From: Sphingomonadales bacterium
GTDB taxonomy: Bacteria; Pseudomonadota; Alphaproteobacteria; Sphingomonadales; Sphingomonadaceae
Reading direction: 5' to 3'
Assembly (NCBI GenBank): GCA_024636595.1
Contig: JAGXGT010000121.1
Coordinates: 1-15,172, forward strand
DNA length: 15,172 nt
The notes beneath the pieces were generated by a model, which was not told the origin of the DNA, ran no database searches, and saw nothing but the letters and a program-made list of their open reading frames with translations. Numbering within the stretch: position 1 is the first letter of the stretch; each line of letters opens with the position of its first letter. The translations under genes were made by a program, and so were the position numbers. Positions 1 to 5,962 of this stretch are shown piece after piece.

Positions 1-41
1 GGCTTTTTCCAGCTGTCGGCCAGTTTTACGCGATCATTCAT
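1..41 (-). CDS. 5' end of a divergent gene, possibly uracil-DNA glycosylase (partial)
   Basis: Reading leftwards from an ATG at 41-39 gives 13 codons, MNDRVKLADSWKK, before the window edge. The pattern of a short polar N-terminus followed by V-K-L-x-x-S-W-K resembles the start of alphaproteobacterial uracil-DNA glycosylases, which remove uracil from DNA in base-excision repair. No catalytic motif falls inside the window, so the identification rests only on this short N-terminal match. The gene would be divergent from the FabH-like gene at 173, sharing a 131-base intergenic region. No strong Shine-Dalgarno sequence precedes the ATG. It could also be another protein or a chance opening. Confidence 0.35.
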   Translation of the reverse strand, partial: MNDRVKLADSWKK

Positions 42-172
42 ATGCCGCTGATAGCAAGACGAAATCGATCGGCAAAGCATGATCAACCCTGCTTGCCAGT
101 TTCGCTAAGGAAGATTACCGTTGCGTCCAAGCGCTAAATAAAGCGCAATCGCAGAAGGAAAAACATCTTCCC

Positions 173-1306
173 ATGACGGACACCTATATTCCCGTGATTT
201 CCGCTACCGGCCTGTTTACGCCGGAAGACAGCATCAGCAATGCAGAACTGGTTGCCAGTTTTAATGCCTATGCCGATCTCACCAATCGCCAAAATGCCGA
301 GGCGATTGCAGCCGGAGAAACATCCGAAATACCGCATAGTTCGGTAGAATTCATCGAGAAGGCATCGGGTATCAAGTCGCGCTTTGTGCTTTCCAAGGAA
401 CCAATTCTCGATCCGGAGGTCATGTGTCCGCGCTTGCCGGAACGTCCAAATGACGAAATCTCCGTGCTCGCCGAAATCGGGGTTAAAGCAGCGCGGCAGG
501 CGCTGGAACGGGCAGGGCGCAAGCCGGAGGATGTCGATGCTGTGCTCTGCGCCTGTTCCAATCTGCAACGCGCCTATCCGGCTATTGCAGTAGAGATACA
601 GGACGCGCTGGGGATGCGGGACGGCTTTGCCTTTGACATGAATGTGGCGTGCTCCTCAGCGACCTTCGGCATCCAGACGGCAGCCGACTATATCCGCTCT
701 GGTAGCGCCAGATCGGTGCTAGTTATCAATCCGGAAATCTGTTCCGGCCATCTCAACTGGCGCGACCGGGACAGCCATTTCATCTTCGGCGATGTGGCGA
801 CGGCGATTCTCATCGAAGCCAAAGATATTGCGCCAGCGCAACATTGGGAAATTATCGGCACGAAACTCAAGACACAATTTTCCAACAATATTCGCAACAA
901 TTTCGGTTTCCTCAACCGGACCCATCCGGAAAGCCGCGATGACAAGGACAAACTGTTCGTCCAAGAGGGGCGCAAGGTTTTCAAGGAAGTGGTACCGATG
1001 GTTGCGACCATGATCAGCGAGCAGATGGAACGCCTCGGTATTGCGGCAGAGACGCTGCGCCGCCTCTGGTTGCATCAGGCCAATGCCGGGATGAACCGCC
1101 TGATCGCGCAGCGCGTGCTTGGCCACGAAGCTAGCGATGATGAAAGTCCCACCGTACTCGACACATATGCAAATACATCTTCCGCTGGCTCAGTCATCGC
1201 CTTTCACAAGCATAGCGACGATCTGGCAGACGGGGATATCGGTCTGATCTGCTCGTTCGGCGCGGGTTATTCGGCCGGTACGGTTTTTGTGCGGAAAGTC
1301 GCGTGA
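173..1306 (+). CDS. Beta-ketoacyl-ACP synthase III-like condensing enzyme (FabH family, PA3286 type)
   Basis: This 377-residue thiolase-fold enzyme should condense an acyl-CoA primer with malonyl-ACP in the cytoplasm, feeding fatty-acid or related acyl synthesis. The full FabH catalytic triad is visible: Cys160 in VACSSA, His301 in the LHQAN motif and Asn334 in ANTSSAGS. It is longer than classical FabH (about 320 residues). Its sequence resembles Pseudomonas PA3286, a FabH paralogue reported to draw on medium-chain acyl-CoAs from beta-oxidation; NLQRAYPAIAVE and DMNVACSSATFGIQ are typical. No other fatty-acid synthesis genes lie nearby, which argues against the housekeeping fabH. The ATG is preceded by an AGAAGGA at 153-159, a rather long spacing. 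A GFA-family gene follows after 15 bases and is probably co-transcribed. The condensing-enzyme role is well supported; the preferred primer is inferred. Confidence 0.9.
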   Translation: MTDTYIPVISATGLFTPEDSISNAELVASFNAYADLTNRQNAEAIAAGETSEIPHSSVEFIEKASGIKSRFVLSKEPILDPEVMCPRLPERPNDEISVLAEIGVKAARQALERAGRKPEDVDAVLCACSNLQRAYPAIAVEIQDALGMRDGFAFDMNVACSSATFGIQTAADYIRSGSARSVLVINPEICSGHLNWRDRDSHFIFGDVATAILIEAKDIAPAQHWEIIGTKLKTQFSNNIRNNFGFLNRTHPESRDDKDKLFVQEGRKVFKEVVPMVATMISEQMERLGIAAETLRRLWLHQANAGMNRLIAQRVLGHEASDDESPTVLDTYANTSSAGSVIAFHKHSDDLADGDIGLICSFGAGYSAGTVFVRKVA

Positions 1307-1321
1307 TCAAGGAGATTTGAA

Positions 1322-1726
1322 ATGACGATGACAGGCCGGTGCCTATGTGGCGCAGTAAGCTACGAGATTGAGGGCGATTTGCAGATGTGCGGCGTCTGTC
1401 ATTGCAAAAACTGCCAGCGGCAGGCCGGTAGTTCATATTCCGTGCTGTTCGCGGTAGCGGATGATCAGATCAAGATCAGCGGTGATCTCACCACCTATGA
1501 AGACCATTCCGACAGCGGCAATGTTGTCTACCGCCATTTTTGCGGCACCTGCGGTTCACCGGTTAAAACCTCGTTACCAACCCAGCCGGGTATGACCTAT
1601 ATCAAGGCGGGCACATTAGACGATACAAGTGTGCTTAACCCGCAAATTCATTTCTGGACGAACAGCAAACAGGATTGGGTGTCCGTCGACGACAACGTAC
1701 CCCAGATCGCAGGGAATCCGACATGA
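1322..1726 (+). CDS. GFA / CENP-V domain zinc protein
   Basis: This 134-residue protein has the complete Mss4-like zinc-binding pattern of the glutathione-dependent formaldehyde-activating (GFA) family: Cys7 and Cys9 in RCLCGAVSY, Cys26, Cys28 and Cys31 in CHCKNCQ, and Cys74 and Cys77 in CGTCGSP. In Paracoccus Gfa these residues bind two zinc ions and the protein was proposed to promote S-hydroxymethylglutathione formation. Most paralogues, including this one, have no proven activity. An AAGGAG ribosome binding site at 1309-1314 fits the ATG at 1322. The stop overlaps the start of the downstream lipoprotein gene (ATGA), pointing to translational coupling. The family call is firm and the substrate unknown. 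Confidence 0.88.
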   Translation: MTMTGRCLCGAVSYEIEGDLQMCGVCHCKNCQRQAGSSYSVLFAVADDQIKISGDLTTYEDHSDSGNVVYRHFCGTCGSPVKTSLPTQPGMTYIKAGTLDDTSVLNPQIHFWTNSKQDWVSVDDNVPQIAGNPT

Positions 1727-2346
1727 GGGTCTCTTTCCGACTGCCGCTTTTTTCGCTTCTGATTATCGGAGTTGCCGCCTGTGATGCGAAGACAACAGAG
1801 GCAGAGCCGCCCGCGCAAGCTTCGGCATCAGATCAATCGTCCGATTCAAAACCGGAGGCCGCCGCTGCAGCAGAGATTATATTAGCGCTGGATGGCGAAG
1901 GATTGCGACTAATCAATTCAGAGACCGGCAGCACGCGGCTGCTGGCATTTGGCACGGACAGAGGTGCGGCGGAGACCGCGATCGCGGCGCAACTCGGAGT
2001 GATTGACGGACGCTCATCCAATGAGGAATGCGGTGCCGGGCCGATCGATTTTAGCAACTATGGGGATTTTACCGCCAATTTTCAGGATGGCGAATTCGTC
2101 GGATGGTCCCTGAGTGGCGGCGATAAGAATGCAGCACTGACTACCATGAGCGGTGTCGGCATCGGTACGAAGCGAAGCGAAATGGCAAAATCGGTGACTT
2201 TTGAGATGTACGATGAGAGTACCATCGGCACCGAATTCCACACCGGTGGGGACGAGGCTGGCGGGTTTTCAGGGCTCTTGGACAGCGATACGCCGGATGC
2301 CAAAATTACCGACTTGTGGGCTGGCACCAACTGCATCTTCCGCTAG
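1723..2346 (+). CDS. Predicted lipoprotein of unknown function
   Basis: I do not recognise a named family. The 207-residue product starts MRVSFRLPLFSLLIIGVAAC, a type II signal peptide with a V-A-A-C lipobox and Cys20 as the likely lipidated residue; Asp follows the Cys, which in enterobacteria would favour inner-membrane retention. Residues about 22-50 are a low-complexity Ala/Ser/Glu/Pro linker, and the rest is a compact acidic domain rich in Gly and Asp. Two further cysteines (in EECGAG and in the C-terminal TNCIFR) could form a disulfide in the periplasm. The frame stays open upstream to 1675, but the ATG at 1723 gives the signal peptide and overlaps the GFA stop by four bases, so I chose it. 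It probably belongs to the fabH-like/GFA transcription unit. Confidence 0.78.
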   Translation: MRVSFRLPLFSLLIIGVAACDAKTTEAEPPAQASASDQSSDSKPEAAAAAEIILALDGEGLRLINSETGSTRLLAFGTDRGAAETAIAAQLGVIDGRSSNEECGAGPIDFSNYGDFTANFQDGEFVGWSLSGGDKNAALTTMSGVGIGTKRSEMAKSVTFEMYDESTIGTEFHTGGDEAGGFSGLLDSDTPDAKITDLWAGTNCIFR

Positions 2347-2360
2347 ACGGGCTGCCTAGG

Positions 2361-3137
2361 TCAACCCTTCAGGGATCGGCCGCGTTCGATAACGGCTAGC
2401 CGTCTTTGTTCGACTTCTTCTGCCGTCACATTAGCATTCCAGGCGTCGGTGGTCTGTTTCTCCAGTGCCATCGCATCCCTGAAGCTGCGGTCATAGCCGT
2501 CGAAGATCAACTGTTTGTATGCTTTCAGAAATTCGGGATCGATACTGGCTATATCCTGGGCCAAGGCACGGGCCTTGGGCATCAGATCATCCGGGGTATA
2601 GACATGGTTGACCAGACCCCAGTCGCAGGCGGTCTGTGCGTCGAGAAACTGCCCCGTGAAGCTGAGCTCGCAGGCGCGGGACAGGCCGATGAAGCGTGAC
2701 AGCTTTTGCGACAGGCCCCATCCGGGAATGATGCCAACCCGAGCATGGGTGTCGGCAAAGCGGGCGTTGGTCGACGCGATCCGGACATCGCAGGCCAAGG
2801 CCAATTCGAAACCACCGGTGATGGCGACCCCGTCTATAGCGCCGATGACGGGCACATCCAGAGATTCCAGTGCCCGGCAGGGATTACGGGCGGGGTTCTG
2901 GTCGGTCGCTGCACCGAGCCCCTGTTCTCCCAGTTCCTTGAGATCGAGTCCTGCCGTAAACGCCCGTTCGCCAGCGCCGGTGACTATCACCGCACGTATA
3001 TCACTGTCTTGGGAAATATCCTGACAGGCTGCAAACAGCTCGCCTCTCAACCCATGGGACAGGGCATTCATTGCGTCCGGACGATTGAGCGTGATCGTGG
3101 CGATTGCATCCGATTTATCCACCAGTATCAAGGCCAT
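2361..3137 (-). CDS. Enoyl-CoA hydratase/isomerase (crotonase) family protein with variant active site
   Basis: This 258-residue crotonase should act on an acyl-CoA thioester. The oxyanion-hole segment AFTAGLDL (about 59-66) and ITGGFELALACD (about 106-117) are present. Alignment by eye with rat mitochondrial enoyl-CoA hydratase places Glu111 at catalytic Glu144, but the second catalytic Glu (Glu164) falls on His131 in ADTHARVGIIPGWG. I associate the DTHARVG...PGWG signature with a crotonase subgroup whose chemistry is not fixed by homology, so simple hydratase activity should not be assumed. The ATG overlaps the SDR stop in a TGATG, so translation is coupled, and this is the last gene of a four-gene reverse operon. 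The lipoprotein gene converges on it with only 14 bases between and no evident terminator hairpin. Confidence 0.88.
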   Translation of the reverse strand: MALILVDKSDAIATITLNRPDAMNALSHGLRGELFAACQDISQDSDIRAVIVTGAGERAFTAGLDLKELGEQGLGAATDQNPARNPCRALESLDVPVIGAIDGVAITGGFELALACDVRIASTNARFADTHARVGIIPGWGLSQKLSRFIGLSRACELSFTGQFLDAQTACDWGLVNHVYTPDDLMPKARALAQDIASIDPEFLKAYKQLIFDGYDRSFRDAMALEKQTTDAWNANVTAEEVEQRRLAVIERGRSLKG

Positions 3138-3961
3138 CAGTCGTCATCTCCCTCTTCATATTTTCCGGCAATTTGCGCCCCCATTGCTGCCGTCATCGCA
3201 AAACATTTCTCGGGATCGCTTTGCCGCAATTCCGCGATATTCAATTCGATTCCTTCGGCGATGATGAGTTCTGGAACATTGCTGATTACGGCTTCCAGAA
3301 TCTGCCGCGCACATTCTGCTGGCTCCATGCCGTTGTCGATTGCTGGATCGGACTTCCCCCGACGCTCACCCTCTTTGGTCAACGCATTGCGCGACACATT
3401 TGTCCGGATCGATCCCGGCAAGATATTGGTGACATGAATATTGTGCAGACTTTCCGTCTCGGCGCGCAGGGCGTCCATATAGCCGATGAGTCCGTGCTTG
3501 GCGGCGCAATAGGCGGTGCGCAAAGGCACGCCGACCCGACCGGCGACGGAGCTTATTCCAACGATATGGCCGCCGCCCGCTGCGATCATATGCGGCAGCA
3601 ACAGCTGGGTCAGCCAGATCGGGGCGAGCAGATCGACATTGATGATCTTGTGATGCACATCCGGATGAGTGTCGAGCGCCAGGCTACGCTGGCTGATACC
3701 CGCATTGTTGACAAGAATGTCGACTTTGCCTTTCCAGTTTTGCGCTGTTTCAATAGTCGCGGGCAACGCATCATAGTCGGTCGTTTCAAACGGCAGGACC
3801 AAACTTTCGGTCCCGAGCGCAGCGGCAACCTTTTCCAGCGCGTCGATTCGCCGACCCGACAGGATGATTTTTGCACCCTCTTCAGCAAAGGCGTTCGCCA
3901 GCGCTTCCCCGATCCCGGATGACGCTCCGGTAATCCAGACAATTTTCCCGGTAAATCTCAT
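3137..3961 (-). CDS. Short-chain dehydrogenase/reductase (SDR), DHRS7-like
   Basis: This 274-residue classical SDR is an NAD(P)-dependent oxidoreductase. Visible motifs are the nucleotide-binding TGASSGIG (11-18), NNAG (85-88), catalytic Ser138 in GISSVAG, and Tyr151/Lys155 in YCAAK. Arg37-Arg38 after the second beta strand (SGRR) favours NADP(H). The C-terminal half, including the SDPAIDNGM stretch and a predicted helix-rich end, resembles the DHRS7 group; the substrate is unknown. The frame extends upstream to 4012, but the ATG at 3961 starts directly at the Rossmann fold, has a GAGGA upstream and overlaps the preceding gene's stop as ATGA, so it is preferred. It overlaps the crotonase start at the other end. 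The pairing suggests a shared acyl or hydroxyacyl substrate, which is inference. Confidence 0.9.
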   Translation of the reverse strand: MRFTGKIVWITGASSGIGEALANAFAEEGAKIILSGRRIDALEKVAAALGTESLVLPFETTDYDALPATIETAQNWKGKVDILVNNAGISQRSLALDTHPDVHHKIINVDLLAPIWLTQLLLPHMIAAGGGHIVGISSVAGRVGVPLRTAYCAAKHGLIGYMDALRAETESLHNIHVTNILPGSIRTNVSRNALTKEGERRGKSDPAIDNGMEPAECARQILEAVISNVPELIIAEGIELNIAELRQSDPEKCFAMTAAMGAQIAGKYEEGDDD

Positions 3962-4350
3962 AATTCCGTCCTCTGTTCGGCTGCTTTGGATTGCTTCCAT
4001 CCGACATAGCATAGCCCCAGCATGATGACATTGCCTGCTGCGTCGATCAGTCCGATGCTGGTGAACACTGGATCATGAAAGGTGAAATAATAGTTGAACG
4101 CGAAAAACGGCAACAGAGCAATGCCGAAGACCAAAAAGGTCAGCGCGGTAAAACGGGAGAAGGCGGCGAACAGACCCGACAATAGCGCCTGGGCACCGAA
4201 GCAGGCTATTGTGAATGGCAATATGCCGCCTTCTTGCCGATACTCCGGCAGCAATACCACGTTGATAACATGCTGAGGAAAAATGGCCGCCCAGCCGCCG
4301 AGGACGAAGAACACCAGCGCAATGAAAAACTGAATACGCTTCGGTGTCAT
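3958..4350 (-). CDS. Small four-helix membrane protein of unknown function
   Basis: The 130-residue product has four predicted membrane segments at about residues 9-25, 43-63, 67-88 and 98-118, with a basic start (MTPKR) and a polar C-terminal tail. It has no signal peptide and no catalytic motif that I recognise. A short loop after the first helix carries FPQHV and LLPEYRQEGG. Its gene overlaps the SDR start by four bases (ATGA) and lies 14 bases after the DUF3297 gene, so it is firmly inside the operon. It may place or support the SDR and crotonase products at the inner membrane, but that is only inferred from position. Confidence 0.8.
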   Translation of the reverse strand: MTPKRIQFFIALVFFVLGGWAAIFPQHVINVVLLPEYRQEGGILPFTIACFGAQALLSGLFAAFSRFTALTFLVFGIALLPFFAFNYYFTFHDPVFTSIGLIDAAGNVIMLGLCYVGWKQSKAAEQRTEL

Positions 4351-4364
4351 TCGTCCGCTGCCGG

Positions 4365-4679
4365 TTAAGCGTTCTTGCTTATTTTCGGTGCATCATCACC
4401 CAGATCTTCGAACCAGGCTTCTACGTCACCGCTGAGCTTGATCAGCAAGGGATTTCCCTTGCGGTCCATGGTCTTGCCGGCCTGGACCTTTACCCATCCT
4501 TCAGACACGGAATATTCTTCGATATTATGTTTGCGGGCACCGCGAAAATTGATGCCGATGCCGCGCATCAGCAAGTCACCACCATAATGCGCGCTGCGCG
4601 GGTTGATAGCGAGGCGGTCGGGTGGGATATCCCCTTCGGATTTCTCGTTCGTCACCGCGTCGGATTTATCGTCAGTCAT
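4365..4679 (-). CDS. DUF3297 family protein
   Basis: This 104-residue soluble protein matches the small proteobacterial DUF3297 family by its core: DRLAINPRS, RGIGINFRG, NIEEYSVSEGWVKV, AGKTMDRKGNP and the C-terminal VEAWFED. Family members, as I recall them, are about 80-85 residues; this one carries an extra acidic/lysine-rich N-terminal stretch of about 20 residues (MTDDKSDAVTNEKSEGD). No function is established. It is the first gene of the four-gene reverse operon and is followed after 14 bases by the membrane protein. No strong Shine-Dalgarno sequence is visible before the ATG at 4679. An in-frame later start near the conserved PDRLAI segment is unlikely because no ATG or GTG lies there. 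Confidence 0.82.
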   Translation of the reverse strand: MTDDKSDAVTNEKSEGDIPPDRLAINPRSAHYGGDLLMRGIGINFRGARKHNIEEYSVSEGWVKVQAGKTMDRKGNPLLIKLSGDVEAWFEDLGDDAPKISKNA

Positions 4680-5049
4680 TCATCAGGTCTTTCGAAGAAA
4701 AGGAATTGCCGGTGCAATGCCACAACCGCCCCGATATTCCAAGCGATCGTGAGAGCAGATTTGCAGAAGACTTCTTGAGCATCACGTGCTGACCCAGTTC
4801 ACTTTGAGTTCAGCGCTTGGTGCATAGGCAGGCGTTGGTTTTGATATTTTGAATACAATGCTCTGAAATTAGGCGTTTTGCCAAAAATTTGGATTGCCTT
4901 CAAAAATAAAGGTCGAAATCAGACCCCCTAACGCGCGGTAATGTGTGACGTAAATATCACGTTGATATGTTTCTATTCAATCAATGGAACAGAATCGGTG
5001 CCCGTGCGCTTGGTAGGACTAGTTGTTTTTAGTAAAAAAGGATTTGTAT
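4680..5049. promoter_or_regulatory. Divergent noncoding region between the DUF3297 operon and the omp gene
   Basis: These 370 bases are more AT-rich than the flanking genes and hold no convincing coding frame. They must contain the promoters of both divergent units. Visible details are a direct repeat of AGTTCA at 4796-4801 and 4807-4812 (start-to-start 11, one helical turn), and a partly symmetrical GTGA-N8-TCAC at 4945-4960. The ribosome binding site for the omp gene is AAAAAGGA ending at 5042. I could not assign a convincing -35/-10 pair on either strand. The length leaves room for a long 5' leader or a small RNA, but I see no strong terminator to support one. Confidence 0.4.
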
Positions 5050-5886
5050 ATGTCTCTCACAAAATACGCAGTTGCTGCGGCGACCATGCTCACGGCAATT
5101 GGAGCCGTTCCAGCTCATGCTCAGGAAGTCGAAAATACCGAATTTGACGGAATGTATATCGGTGGATCATTTGGCTTGGGTGCGCAGACAAATGATGTCA
5201 ACGAAAGCATCAGGTTCGACACCGACCGGAACGGCAGCTTTGATAACACCGTTCGCACCGTAACCGGTGCCAATGCTTTCTCTCCCGGCTTCTGCAATGG
5301 TGCTGCTAAAAGCAATGTACCCACTGCTGGCTGTAAGAACGACAAGGATGATCTGGATTATTACATCCGGGCTGGGGCCGACAAGCAATATGGCAATCTC
5401 GTAATCGGTTTTATGGTCGATGCAGGCCGTAGTGAATCCACGGATAGCGTGACGGGTTTCAGCACGACCCCGGCGTCTTACACGTTCACCCGCCAGCTGG
5501 ATTATGCGATTGGCGCTCGTGGCCGGGTTGGCTATACACCAGGCGGCGTATTATTTTATGCCACCAGCGGTATTTCCTACGCCAAAATCGACAACAGCTT
5601 TACCACCACTAACGGCGCCAACAGTTTTACGGATAATGGCAAGACCGAAAGCTTTGGCTGGACCGGCGGCGTTGGCGCAGAAGCGAAGGTGACCGATAAC
5701 ATCACCATGGGTCTCGAATATCTCTTCACCCGTTACAATGATGACGATTATGTCGTCAATGTTGGACCAGGAACTGCGGGTGCCACGAACCCGTTTCTTT
5801 TGGCCTCTGGCGGTACTGATATGAAACGGAGCGATCCGGATTTCGATCTGCACAGCATCCGTTTGACGGCGGCTTTCCGCTTCTAG
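5050..5886 (+). CDS. Outer-membrane beta-barrel protein (Omp25/OmpA-barrel-like)
   Basis: The 278-residue product begins with a Sec signal peptide, MSLTKYAVAAATMLTAIGAV, ending in an AHA/QE cleavage site after residue 24. The mature part alternates polar and aromatic/aliphatic residues (MYIGGSFGLG, GNLVIGFMVDAG, LDYAIGARGRVGYT, NITMGLEYLFTRY) as in small outer-membrane barrels. It ends SIRLTAAFRF with the terminal Phe recognised by the BAM complex. Two cysteines 14 residues apart in the first long loop (SPGFC ... AGC) probably form a disulfide. A non-ATG start at 5023 would extend the frame by nine residues, but the ATG at 5050 has a good AAGGA at the right spacing and gives a normal signal peptide. 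It is monocistronic, closed by the hairpin at 5915-5942. Its exact role, porin or structural, is not known. Confidence 0.88.
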   Translation: MSLTKYAVAAATMLTAIGAVPAHAQEVENTEFDGMYIGGSFGLGAQTNDVNESIRFDTDRNGSFDNTVRTVTGANAFSPGFCNGAAKSNVPTAGCKNDKDDLDYYIRAGADKQYGNLVIGFMVDAGRSESTDSVTGFSTTPASYTFTRQLDYAIGARGRVGYTPGGVLFYATSGISYAKIDNSFTTTNGANSFTDNGKTESFGWTGGVGAEAKVTDNITMGLEYLFTRYNDDDYVVNVGPGTAGATNPFLLASGGTDMKRSDPDFDLHSIRLTAAFRF

Positions 5887-5914
5887 TGATCGGTTGTTTC
5901 AAAAATTGAATATG

Positions 5915-5942
5915 AAAAAGGCGGCCAATTGGCCGCCTTTTT
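5915..5942. terminator. Bidirectional rho-independent terminator
   Basis: A perfect 12-base-pair inverted repeat (arms 5915-5926 and 5931-5942, AAAAAGGCGGCC against GGCCGCCTTTTT) encloses an AATT loop and is followed by further T residues to 5944. The A tract on one side and the T tract on the other let it work in both directions. It lies 28 bases after the omp stop and 20 bases after the typA stop, so it should end both convergent transcripts. Confidence 0.93.
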
Positions 5943-5962
5943 TTATTTGGACTGCTTTCGCT

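Noticed and set aside
2706..3437. 243-codon open frame on the plus strand
   Set aside because: It spans the antisense of two motif-complete genes (crotonase and SDR) and crosses their junction.
3104..3922. 272-codon open frame on the plus strand
   Set aside because: It lies opposite the SDR gene, which has all catalytic motifs; the plus-strand product shows no family pattern, and the frame results from codon bias of the real gene.
4945..4960. CRP-type binding site (GTGA/TCAC arms)
   Set aside because: The arms are separated by eight bases instead of six, so it does not fit the CRP consensus.
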